A DNA stretch of 50,223 bases, taken from positions 1 through 50,223 of the forward strand of contig CATJIF010000205.1 of NCBI GenBank assembly GCA_949740445.1. Reading direction: 5' to 3'. The notes under the pieces were generated by a model. That model saw only the letters and a program-made list of their open reading frames with translations. It was not told the DNA's origin and made no database searches. Of this stretch, positions 8,069 through 16,640 are shown piece after piece. A program made the translations under genes and the position numbers. Every line of letters begins with the position of its first letter. The first letter of the stretch is position 1. Source of the DNA: an uncultured Peptostreptococcaceae bacterium (lineage in GTDB: Bacteria > Bacillota > Clostridia > Peptostreptococcales > Anaerovoracaceae).

Positions 8069-9040
8069 ATGGATAGATATAAAATTTTCTTTCAAAAAAT
8101 AGGAAAATTGTCGGGACAAAGTAATAGGAATATTGTTGTACTGCTATTGTCTTTCGGAATTTGTCGCATTTTTCATGGGGCATCGTGGGATAATTTTTGC
8201 GTCCTCGAAATGTACAAATATACAAATGCAGAGCGATGCAGGATGTATACTTTTAGAAGGCAAAAGAAAATATCCGATACTTTGAACAGCAAGGCTTCTG
8301 AAAAAGAAATGCACACTCTGATGGATAAGAATCAATTTAATTTGACATTTAAGAATTATGTAAAACGAGATTGGTATGATGCAACAAATCCTGACAAAGA
8401 GAAATTGAGCGAGTTCTTGGCACATAATGAGAAATTTCTTTTAAAGCCTATTTTGAGTTCATGTGGAAATGGGATTAGAATTCTTCGCTCGTCTAATCTT
8501 AATATGGATAAGTTTTTTGATGAGATATCTGAACAGAAGGTTATTTTAGAAGGATTTATAAAGCAGAATCAAGAGATTTCCAGAATAAACCCTTCTTCAG
8601 TGAATACTGTTCGATTGATTAGCACCAGATGTGGCAGTAGGGTACATATTGTGGGAGGGGGTATTCGATGCGGTGGCAAAAACGCCTTTGTTGACAATTT
8701 CCATAATGGAGGGTGCGCATACCCAATAGATATAGAAACTGGTATTGTCTCTGCGCCGGGACGCGCTCTCAGAAGTCAAAAAAGAATTATCAAACCTCCA
8801 TCTACAGATGTGATTATGTGCGGTTTTCAGATACCTAACTGGGATAAAATCGTTGACACAGTTTACGCTGCAGCAAAAGTCATGGAGAACGTTGGATACA
8901 TTGGATGGGATATCGCAGTATTAGAAGATGGGTGCGAAATTATTGAAGCGAATGTCAATTATCCTGATCCAGATTTGGTGCAGTTAGATGGTTTTGCTGC
9001 ATATGAGAGGCTTCTTCGATTTATGAAGAATAAATCATAA
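8069..9040 (+). CDS. Sugar-transfer-associated ATP-grasp protein (second of three)
   Basis: The 323-residue product shares the layout of the 5718 and 9637 genes: a basic, partly hydrophobic N-terminus, EKFLLKPILSSCGNGIRIL (nucleotide binding, about residues 127-145), RINPSSVNTVRLIST, VDNFHNGGCAYPID, and the metal-binding end GWDIAVLEDGCEIIEANVN. The motif order and the residues that bind ATP and Mg are kept, so it should be active. It sits between the opine dehydrogenase and a hexapeptide acyltransferase, with gaps of 60 and 24 bases. Third-position A/T is very high, as in the rest of the locus. Confidence 0.85.
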   Translation: MDRYKIFFQKIGKLSGQSNRNIVVLLLSFGICRIFHGASWDNFCVLEMYKYTNAERCRMYTFRRQKKISDTLNSKASEKEMHTLMDKNQFNLTFKNYVKRDWYDATNPDKEKLSEFLAHNEKFLLKPILSSCGNGIRILRSSNLNMDKFFDEISEQKVILEGFIKQNQEISRINPSSVNTVRLISTRCGSRVHIVGGGIRCGGKNAFVDNFHNGGCAYPIDIETGIVSAPGRALRSQKRIIKPPSTDVIMCGFQIPNWDKIVDTVYAAAKVMENVGYIGWDIAVLEDGCEIIEANVNYPDPDLVQLDGFAAYERLLRFMKNKS

Positions 9041-9064
9041 TGATTTAAGGAAAGTGAATTTTAT

Positions 9065-9622
9065 ATGGTCACTAGGTATTTACAAACATTGAGATTGTAT
9101 CTTATCAAATCGCCGATGAAGAGAGCTCGGTATATGAAGGAGCATGGGATATTCCATCGCATGGGAGATCATGTGATGATTACATCACGAAAGATTCCAC
9201 TCTATGCCAAATTAATCAGTATTGGAAATAATGTATGGATGGCCTCCGGCGTGAATTTTATTACACACGATGTTACGCACTATATGCTAAATAACATGAA
9301 GGATGGGTACAGATATACAGAAAAGATTGGGTGTATCGAAATTGGTGATAATGTATTTATCGGAGCAGATGCAAAGATTCTCTATGATGTTAAAGTTGGC
9401 GATAATGTGATTGTTGCCGCTGGAGCAGTTGTAAACAGAGATATTCCCTCAAATTCCGTTGTGGGAGGGGTACCAGCAAGATACATATGCTCATTCGAAG
9501 AGTATCTTATAAAAAGAAGAAAGTTTACTGTGGAGCATCCTGCGGATAATTCACGGCAGGAAATCTCGCAAGAATGCGAAGAAGAAATGTGGGCACGTCT
9601 TCATAGTTGCCACTTACATTGA
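9065..9622 (+). CDS. Hexapeptide-repeat (left-handed beta-helix) acyltransferase
   Basis: The 185-residue product shows hexapeptide turns through its middle: ISIGNNVWMASGVNFITHD (about residues 51-69), CIEIGDNVFIGADAKILYDVKVGDNVIVAAGAVV and ending IPSNSVVGGVPAR. This is the pattern of the maltose/serine/virginiamycin O-acetyltransferase group; the active-site His is probably in the ITHDVTH segment. It probably O- or N-acetylates a sugar of the repeat unit. An AAGGAAAG site lies before the ATG. The C-terminal tail of about 40 residues is acidic and outside the helix. The next gene starts 14 bases after its stop. Confidence 0.85.
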   Translation: MVTRYLQTLRLYLIKSPMKRARYMKEHGIFHRMGDHVMITSRKIPLYAKLISIGNNVWMASGVNFITHDVTHYMLNNMKDGYRYTEKIGCIEIGDNVFIGADAKILYDVKVGDNVIVAAGAVVNRDIPSNSVVGGVPARYICSFEEYLIKRRKFTVEHPADNSRQEISQECEEEMWARLHSCHLH

Positions 9623-9636
9623 GGGGGCATGTTTGA

Positions 9637-10653
9637 ATGGGTAGATTTGATACTTTTGATCGACTGGCAAAATTAAGTTTTCGAAGATCTTTATCCCTAA
9701 GAGAGAAAATTGGAATAATGGTAGATGTGTTTTGGGAACGCATAATATATGGAACGGAGATTCAAGACTATTTCCAGTATGAGTTTTATAATTTAAAAAA
9801 CCGTGAACGGCGCAATTATATGACGTTTTCCAAACTACGATATACAATGCGGGTTTGCAATGATTCATCGAAAAGAGAGACCTTTGATGATAAAGCATTA
9901 TTTAATCATGAGTTTGCTGAGTATATCGGAAGAGAATGGTTAGATGTTATGATGGCTTCTATTGAAGAATTTAATGTATTTATTAGTAGAAATCCTGCGT
10001 TCTTTGCAAAAGCACGCTCTGGCATGTTTGGGAAAAATGCTGGCAGATATAACTCGGATACTTATAAAGATGCAAAACAAACAGCAGAACTTTATGAGCA
10101 TCTAAAGAAAAACGGATGCATTATTGAACAGTTAATAACACAACATGTAACATTGGAGCAGTTTAATAGATCATCTGTGAACACATTGAGAATAGTTACG
10201 CTCCGGTGTGCGGATGGAAAGCCTAAAGTAATGGCAGGTGTACTGAGAATTGGTCGTGCTGGCAAAACAGCAGATAATTTTCATCATTATGGAATTGCTG
10301 CAACAATTGATATTGATACGGGTATTGTGAATTCACCAGGGATTGACAGAGAGTTTAAACGGTATATTATTCATCCAGATAGTGGAAAAAAGATTATTGG
10401 CTTTGAAATTTCCTCATGGGATAAGGTAGTTGAAATTGTTTGCAAGGCTGCTTTGGTCGTACCCGAGGTTAGATATGTTGGTTGGGATGTTGCTATTGAT
10501 GCGGATGGGAGCGTGAAGCTTATCGAGGGTAACTACGGAGCAGATCCGGATGTGACGCAAATGCCGTGCAGAATAGGTAAGTGGCCTCTTTTTAAGAAAG
10601 AGTTGAATGAGATACTGAAAAATCAGATTAAGGTTGGGGTGTCTATGGTATGA
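9637..10653 (+). CDS. Sugar-transfer-associated ATP-grasp protein (third of three)
   Basis: The 338-residue product has FAKARSGMFGKNAGR (ATP-binding stretch, about residues 127-141), IEQLI, RSSVNTLRIVTLR, ADNFHHYGIAATIDI, and the C-terminal GWDVAIDADGSVKLIEGN with Glu and Asn for metal binding. It is the same family as the 5718 and 8069 genes but clearly diverged, so the three probably use different substrates rather than being recent copies. Its stop overlaps the start of the glycosyltransferase at 10650 (ATGA), suggesting the two proteins act on the same sugar. Confidence 0.85.
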   Translation: MGRFDTFDRLAKLSFRRSLSLREKIGIMVDVFWERIIYGTEIQDYFQYEFYNLKNRERRNYMTFSKLRYTMRVCNDSSKRETFDDKALFNHEFAEYIGREWLDVMMASIEEFNVFISRNPAFFAKARSGMFGKNAGRYNSDTYKDAKQTAELYEHLKKNGCIIEQLITQHVTLEQFNRSSVNTLRIVTLRCADGKPKVMAGVLRIGRAGKTADNFHHYGIAATIDIDTGIVNSPGIDREFKRYIIHPDSGKKIIGFEISSWDKVVEIVCKAALVVPEVRYVGWDVAIDADGSVKLIEGNYGADPDVTQMPCRIGKWPLFKKELNEILKNQIKVGVSMV

Positions 10654-11812
10654 ATGTATGTTTTTTTTCGCAATATAGTTCAACAAATAATGCGGGAGCT
10701 TCTCTTTCGATGTTTGACATTGCGAACGAGATGGCTGAGAGAGGTTTAAATATTACCATTATACTTGCATGCGACTGTAACCTTGAAAATATTCATATAG
10801 ATAGTCACATTAAAATTATCCAGAAAAGGTTTTATAGCATGAGAATGACTATAGATAAACTAAGGCTATCATCTCACCCCAAATTTTTGATGAAATATAT
10901 TTACAACAAATTTGCAGCGAAAAAAATTGCAGTAATTCTGGAAAAAGAGAAGCCGGACATTATGCACATCAACGGTTTGGATAATGCGGTAGGGGCGGAC
11001 GTTGCGAAAATCTTAAATACACCTTATGTATGGCATATAAGGCAATTCCTGGAGGAAGATTTTGGACAGCGATTATTTGCGGAAGACTATTTATATTCTT
11101 TGTTGAGAAAATCAGCTGAAATAATTGCAATATCTAATGATGTAAAAAAGAAATTTGAATTAAAAATCGGGAAAAAAATAAAAGTTATATATAATGGGAT
11201 CCCAGTTGGACAGTATCAAGAAGTGCGGAATATTGATTTTTCAAAAGACATAAGAATTCTTTTGGCAGGGCGAATATATAAACAAAAAGGGCAGGATATA
11301 GCGATTAAGGCGATTTCTTCACTCCTCGAATTTTTCCGGGGGGGGGCAAAAAAATATACTTAACATTGGTTGGACAGATTGAGGACGAGAACTACGCTGA
11401 TAGTATCAAGCAATATATAGTGTGCCACAATTTGCAAAACCATGTTAAGATACTATGCCATTGTAATGATCTGAAAGGTCTACGTTTGGAGCATAATATA
11501 GGACTGACATGTTCTAGCCGCGAGGCATTTGGTCGAGTTACAATTGAAAATATGATGGCTGGTTTATTGGTTATAGGAGCGAATAGTGGAGGAACATCGG
11601 AAATTGTCCAAAATGAGCAAACTGGACTTTTGTATTGTGTAGACGATGCATTAGACCTATCGCGTTGTCTTAAATTTGTGATTGAGAATCCTGAACAGGC
11701 TGCTGCAATCACAAAACAAGGACAAAAATATGCAATAGATACATATGCAATTGGTTCTGTTGTAGATCGCATTTTGGATGTCTATAAAAATATTATCAGT
11801 GATAGGTTTTGA
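10650..11812 (+). pseudogene. GT4-family glycosyltransferase, out of frame at a G9 tract (possible phase-OFF state)
   Basis: Two open stretches (10650-11363 and 11366-11812) together make one GT-B glycosyltransferase, paralogous to the intact gene at 13045. The first half carries the acceptor domain with YSMRMTIDKLRLSSHPK and HINGLDNAVGADVAK. The second carries the donor domain, with REAFGRVTIENMMAGLLVIG holding the EX7E motif, then NSGGTSEI. The break falls exactly at nine G at 11338-11346. Ten G would join the halves into one frame continuing KKIYLTLVGQ, which aligns with LTLIGQ in the paralogue. Everything else in both halves is intact, so a reversible length change is more likely than decay. 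Eight T also occur at 10661-10668 right after the start. Confidence 0.8.
11338..11346 (+). repeat. G9 homopolymer tract at the frameshift of the glycosyltransferase
   Basis: Nine consecutive G interrupt the glycosyltransferase frame; adding one G (or losing two) restores it. A seven-A run follows within two bases. Such tracts are prone to slipped-strand mispairing. Confidence 0.8.
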
Positions 11813-11844
11813 ATCTTTTGTTTAACCTTATTATGAGGTGGAAC

Positions 11845-13041
11845 ATGACGAAGATAACTTTTATTGGTGATATTATGTGTGAAGAGCCTTTACTGCGGGC
11901 TTCTAAACATGGGGGAAGCTATAATTTTGACTCATTGTTTTTGAATTGTAAAGATATGTTCGATGAATCAGATTATGTTGTTGGGAATCTGGAGACGGTT
12001 TTCGCAGGAGAGGCAGCAGGATATACAAAAGATGTGTTTTCTTTCAATACTCCCAGTGAGTTTGCAGTTTCTATGGCGAATTCAGGTATTGATATGGTTA
12101 CTACTGCTACAAATCATGCTTTAGACAGAGATAAGGCGGGATTATATCAAACTTTAGATGTCCTTGACCAGGTCGGCATTGAACACATCGGCGCTTATAG
12201 AAGAGCTGAGGAAAGAAATAGCATTCATACAAAGAAATTTAAAGGGAAATCAATTGCTTTTCTTAATTACACGTATGGGACAAATTTGAATGAAAGTCCG
12301 TTTGTAATTGAAGAAAGTGAATACTATATTCTTAATCTGCTAATGCCGCAAAAAAGGGTAATTTCAAATGTGAAAAAAGGTTTGAGAGGCTGTCTGTCAA
12401 ATGCAATATATAGGCTGATTCCGCTTAAATACGTGCTGAAAATTAAAAGACTTTTAGGTAGAACATACGTTAATCAATACGTTGACAGACTGGATACAAA
12501 GCTACTAAGGAAGAATTATCTAGATCGTATTGAAAAAGATATAAAGAACTCCAATAATCATGCGGATCTTGTTGTGGTGTGTTTACACATTGGTGGACAG
12601 TTCAATGAGATGCCGGGAGAACAGGTAAAATATTTTGTTCATAAGATATCTGACTTCGGCGCGGACTTCATTATTAATACACATGCGCATGTTGTACAAA
12701 ACTACGAAAAAGTGGGAAAAACATTTGTGGTTAATTGCTTAGGGAATTTCAGTATTTCTCCAAGTTCTGTGTATGTACCACACAAATTAAAACCAGAATA
12801 TTCGATAGCATTGCATCTGTATCTGGAGAATGAAATGCAAAAAATATCTTTCTCCATCTTGAAGATTGTGGAAAACAAGAAACACAACATTCGAGTTCTG
12901 CCTGTGGATATTTTGGCAAGAGAACTGCCGGAAAGTAGCGTGAATGTATTACAAAGTGATATTACGTTTATTTATAATCGTTTCACAGGAAAGCAGGAAA
13001 ATTGCATTCCGATTTTGAAAGAATATCTTATCGAGGTGTAG
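11845..13041 (+). CDS. CapA-family protein (poly-gamma-glutamate capsule/teichuronopeptide type, metallophosphatase fold)
   Basis: The start is placed at the ATG at 11845, preceded by GAGGTGG; the frame is open further upstream only from a weak TTG. The product of about 398 residues opens with TKITFIGDIM and contains NLETVF, TNHALDRDK and later HIGGQFNEMPG and NTHAHVVQ. These are the metal-binding motifs of the CapA (PGA_cap) domain, related to calcineurin-like phosphatases. CapA proteins accompany poly-glutamate capsule synthesis and occur in teichuronopeptide-type loci. Usual family members have an N-terminal membrane anchor; this one has none visible, so it may be cytoplasmic. It lies between two paralogous glycosyltransferases and strengthens the case for an amino-acid-containing polymer. 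Confidence 0.85.
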   Translation: MTKITFIGDIMCEEPLLRASKHGGSYNFDSLFLNCKDMFDESDYVVGNLETVFAGEAAGYTKDVFSFNTPSEFAVSMANSGIDMVTTATNHALDRDKAGLYQTLDVLDQVGIEHIGAYRRAEERNSIHTKKFKGKSIAFLNYTYGTNLNESPFVIEESEYYILNLLMPQKRVISNVKKGLRGCLSNAIYRLIPLKYVLKIKRLLGRTYVNQYVDRLDTKLLRKNYLDRIEKDIKNSNNHADLVVVCLHIGGQFNEMPGEQVKYFVHKISDFGADFIINTHAHVVQNYEKVGKTFVVNCLGNFSISPSSVYVPHKLKPEYSIALHLYLENEMQKISFSILKIVENKKHNIRVLPVDILARELPESSVNVLQSDITFIYNRFTGKQENCIPILKEYLIEV

Positions 13042-13044
13042 CAT

Positions 13045-14190
13045 ATGAAAATATGTTTTTTCCCACATTATAGTTTCAGTAACTCAGATGGCGCAACTCT
13101 TTCAATGTATAATATTATTGACGAGTTGCTTGAACGTAACATAGAAGTTGCAGTTGTGCTTCCCAATAAAAATCATTTAGACAAAAAATTGAGAGATACA
13201 AGAATCGACTTTATATATGTTCCAATGTACAGCATGAGAATGACCATTGATAAGCTAACAGCTATTTCAAAAATGAAATTCGGAATCAAGTATCTTCATA
13301 ATCAAACGTGTGTAAATAAAATCTGTAAAGTTCTAAAAGATAGAGGTATTGATTGCATACATATAAATGGCTTGGATAGTTCTGTTGGTGCAAAGGTAGC
13401 AATGCAGCTTGGAATTCCATATGTTTGGCATATAAGAGCTTTTATTGAAGAGGATCTAGGAAAACGGCTATACCGAAAAAACGAAACCTACCGCCTGGTG
13501 AGAAACGCAAATGCTGTAATTGGAATTTCCAAGGATATCCAGAGGGAATTTGAGAAAGATTTAAATCGGTCAGTTAAAGTTATTTATAATGGAATTCCAC
13601 GAGAAATGTATGATGTCCCTGACCACAAAATATTACAGGAAAGCACAGCAAAATTGCTTTTAGCTGGAAGAATTTCACAACAAAAGGGCCAAATGATTGC
13701 TATCAGGGCTGTTGAGATTTTGAAAAACAAAGGGTTTAGCAATATCGTTCTGACTTTAATTGGACAAGGAGAAACACAGGATTATTTGCAAATGGTTAAA
13801 GATTACATTTCGGCGCATCATCTAGAGCAGTTGGTTCTTGTGTTGACGCACAAAGATGATCTTCGTGAACTGAGAATGCAAAATGACATTGGACTAACAT
13901 GTTCATGCAGGGAAGCATTTGGCCGGGTAACGGTAGAAAATATGATGGCAGGATTGCTTGTTATAGGCGCAAATAGCGGAGGAACACCAGAAATTATCAA
14001 AGATGGAATGAATGGTTTTCTATATCAGGTAGACAGCCCACAGAGCCTTGCAGACGTGATCGAAAGGGTATTGTGCCATATGGATACAGCAAGAGAAGTT
14101 GCGCAGCGAGGATATCAGTATGCGATGAATCATTACTCAATTGAACGTGTTGTGGATGAGATAACAGAAATATACAACACAATCAGTTAG
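13045..14190 (+). CDS. GT4-family glycosyltransferase (intact paralogue of 10650)
   Basis: The 381-residue product is a complete GT-B glycosyltransferase. Its N-terminal acceptor domain starts MKICFFPHYSFSN. It has the shared YSMRMTIDKL segment, an interdomain IYNGIP turn, LLLAGRISQQKGQ opening the donor domain, then REAFGRVTVENMMAGLLVIG with the EX7E motif and NSGGTPEI. It adds a sugar from a nucleotide donor to the lipid-linked repeat unit. It lies 3 bases after capA and aligns along its full length with the split gene at 10650, so the pair arose by duplication. It has no long G tract. Donor and linkage are unknown. Confidence 0.9.
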   Translation: MKICFFPHYSFSNSDGATLSMYNIIDELLERNIEVAVVLPNKNHLDKKLRDTRIDFIYVPMYSMRMTIDKLTAISKMKFGIKYLHNQTCVNKICKVLKDRGIDCIHINGLDSSVGAKVAMQLGIPYVWHIRAFIEEDLGKRLYRKNETYRLVRNANAVIGISKDIQREFEKDLNRSVKVIYNGIPREMYDVPDHKILQESTAKLLLAGRISQQKGQMIAIRAVEILKNKGFSNIVLTLIGQGETQDYLQMVKDYISAHHLEQLVLVLTHKDDLRELRMQNDIGLTCSCREAFGRVTVENMMAGLLVIGANSGGTPEIIKDGMNGFLYQVDSPQSLADVIERVLCHMDTAREVAQRGYQYAMNHYSIERVVDEITEIYNTIS

Positions 14191-14227
14191 AAAGAAAATC
14201 GGAATGAAGGACAGGTGATGATGGACA

Positions 14228-15529
14228 ATGGAGTACCTTTGTATTATCGTATCCGTTGCTTTTGCAGCGTTTTTTTACATGGCGACCAAAAAAATCTATA
14301 ATGCTGGAACTATATTTTTAAGCTACTGGACATTAATAACTTTTCTGTCAAGTTTGAATCTTGATAACGCAACTCGCGTGCAACAGAGTACTTATGGTTT
14401 TATTCTGTTGGGGCTTGTATCTTTTGCTTTCGGATGCATTGTTTGTATGCTACTCAAACATAAACCACGGGTAAGTGAAGAGTATAATTTTGAAATTACC
14501 AGTTATAGGCTTTTGAATCTAGCGTGCATCATCATCGTCACTTACTCTCTTTATAGATTTGGTCTAATTGCATCCTACCTTGCACAGGGTATCCCATGGG
14601 GTGACATTCGTATGATGCATGCTTATGCAGGAGAGAGCGGTATAGGTACATTAAAAGGGGGAACATGGAGCCAGGTTATTCATGATGATATTGTAGCACC
14701 GTGTGTGTATTTGATTGCTCCGGTTTTCGCAGTTGAGTTATTTCTGGGGAAAAGAGACAAGAAATTTCTGCTTTTATCGCTTGTTGCAATGATTTGCTAT
14801 TCCATCTCAAGTGTATCAAGAGCAATTTGGGGGTTTCTGATTCTTTACTTAATGATGATTGCGATAGTATTTCTTCATAGGAGAAATCTGTCACCGTTTG
14901 TGAGAAAATGGTTAAAACGTATACCTATTTTTGTTATTGTGCTGTTTTTGGCAATTATTTTGATTACAAGAGCCAGAAGCGAGGATTCGCAGGTTAATCT
15001 GATATACAATATGCTTGCATATCTTACCGGCGGTATTAACCTGTTCGATATTCATATGCAGGAATCGATTGCAGACATTAGAACGTATGGATTTTTCACG
15101 ATGTATGGATTCATATATCCGATTTTCTTCGTGTTGAACTATGTTGGGATATTGAAGTTCCCCAGCGTATTCGCAGATATTAGTGCAATAAAGCTGCACT
15201 TAGAATACTATGTTCAAATAAGTGAGCATGTTTGCATGAATGCATATAGCACGTTGTTCTTTAACTTCTACAGTGATTTGGGTGTGTTTGGCATTTTCCT
15301 TGGAAGCTTCCTGTTTGGATACTTCTGTATGCTTGCTTATGTATATTTCACACGAAAAAAGAATGTGAGAACATTTGTATGTTATCTTATTCTGATTCAG
15401 TTTATGATTTTTTCGATGGCAAGAATCTATACAATATACACGACAAGAGCTTTGTCATTAGTATGGTTGCTCGTGCTTTTGCCGCGTGATGGAAAGAAAG
15501 CTATGAAGATTACGTTCAAAAAAATTTGA
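14228..15529 (+). CDS. wzy: Repeat-unit polymerase, Wzy-type
   Basis: The 433-residue product is strongly hydrophobic, with about ten to twelve predicted membrane helices, and a larger loop around residues 115-145 (SYLAQGIPWGDIRMMHAYAG). The pattern and the position between glycosyltransferases and the flippase match O-antigen/capsule polymerases of the oligosaccharide repeat-unit polymerase type, which join lipid-linked repeats at the outer face of the membrane. The ATG at 14228 lies 37 bases after the glycosyltransferase stop and follows GGACAGGTGATG. The stop falls in a run of seven A (15518-15524); with six A the frame would run on into the damaged second polymerase downstream. Confidence 0.75.
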   Translation: MEYLCIIVSVAFAAFFYMATKKIYNAGTIFLSYWTLITFLSSLNLDNATRVQQSTYGFILLGLVSFAFGCIVCMLLKHKPRVSEEYNFEITSYRLLNLACIIIVTYSLYRFGLIASYLAQGIPWGDIRMMHAYAGESGIGTLKGGTWSQVIHDDIVAPCVYLIAPVFAVELFLGKRDKKFLLLSLVAMICYSISSVSRAIWGFLILYLMMIAIVFLHRRNLSPFVRKWLKRIPIFVIVLFLAIILITRARSEDSQVNLIYNMLAYLTGGINLFDIHMQESIADIRTYGFFTMYGFIYPIFFVLNYVGILKFPSVFADISAIKLHLEYYVQISEHVCMNAYSTLFFNFYSDLGVFGIFLGSFLFGYFCMLAYVYFTRKKNVRTFVCYLILIQFMIFSMARIYTIYTTRALSLVWLLVLLPRDGKKAMKITFKKI

Positions 15530-16605
15530 ATTTATCAGAATTGCTCAGAATGCAATTGCAGTGATTTCAATAGTTTTTCTAATATATTATTATAAAAATG
15601 CGTTCATACGGAACATGTTACTTCTGTTTTGTGCTTTTTTGCTTGCCACAGCAATTAACCGCTTAAATTATCCAAGTATGCTTTACTATTTTGCAAGGAC
15701 ATTTGGGCTGATCACAATCTGCTTTTATATGTTCCGCTTAGAAAGCACGAGTCTATGGCGAGCACTTTCAGACTATTTTGCAATTTGTATTTATATTAAT
15801 ACGATTCTGACTTTGCCATTTCCACAGGGGATTATGACAGCGCTTAGCATTAATATGATGGAGAAAGAAATATATTTTCTAGACGAACGAAATCAGATCA
15901 TGCCATACTACTTAATTGCTATTTCATTGACTGCATTATATTATCAGCAGTTTGGCGAAAAGAAAAAAGGGTTGTATTGCTTTTTGTATGCTGTTATCTG
16001 AGCGAATTTGTGTGTAGATCAGCCACTGCTTTTATCGGAATAGTGTTATTTACCTTGCTGTATTTCATTGATTTTAAAGGTGTATTCAAGCAAATGAGAA
16101 GCAGGAAGAAGAAAAGACGTCGGCTGATTGTTCTGGGGGTATAGCTATTCTTTACTATCTTGTCATTATAGTTAGAATTCAGGACAAATTAAACGATTTG
16201 CTGCTTTTGATTTTTAATAAAGATGCGACATTTTCAACACGGACAATCATTTGGGATGTCGCATTAAGTATGATTAAAGCTCAGCCAATCCTTGGTTATG
16301 AGGCTACTGAAACAAAGTATATTACCATAGGGAATTATGTGTTTAATTGCCATAATATATTCCTTCAGCTTATGATGATGGGCGGAATTGTGATGATGGT
16401 TTTTTTTATAAGGCTGATATACTTGTCAATTGATAAGATTTCAAAGATAAGTCAGGATACAATTCAGAAAACGGTTGTCGCGTTGTTGGTTTCCTTTTTC
16501 GTTATGTCAATGACAGAAGTGTATGCTATTTCCCTTGCCGTTTTTATATTATTTTTGCCATACCTTGTCTTTGAAAAACAGCAGGCCTGTACAGACACGA
16601 AATAG
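15503..16605 (+). pseudogene. Second polymerase / O-antigen-ligase-like membrane protein, frameshifted
   Basis: Three frames together describe one membrane protein: 15528-16001, about 16000-16143, and about 16130-16605. The first part has hydrophobic helices, the middle reads YLSEFVCRSATAFIGIVL, and the last holds STRTIIWDVALSMIKAQPILGYE, the hallmark of Wzy/WaaL-type polymerases (R-x-x-x-W-x-x-A-x-x-x-I-x-x-x-P-x-L-G-x-G/E). Frame changes are needed near 15995 and near 16135, the latter at a G5 run. The start is unclear: an ATG at 15503 with a GGAAAG site would enter this frame only if the A7 run at 15518-15524 lost one base. With an intact polymerase just upstream, this copy seems redundant and decaying. 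Confidence 0.7.
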
Positions 16606-16640
16606 ACTATGAAATGTATTTAGAGGAGATGAGGATAACA

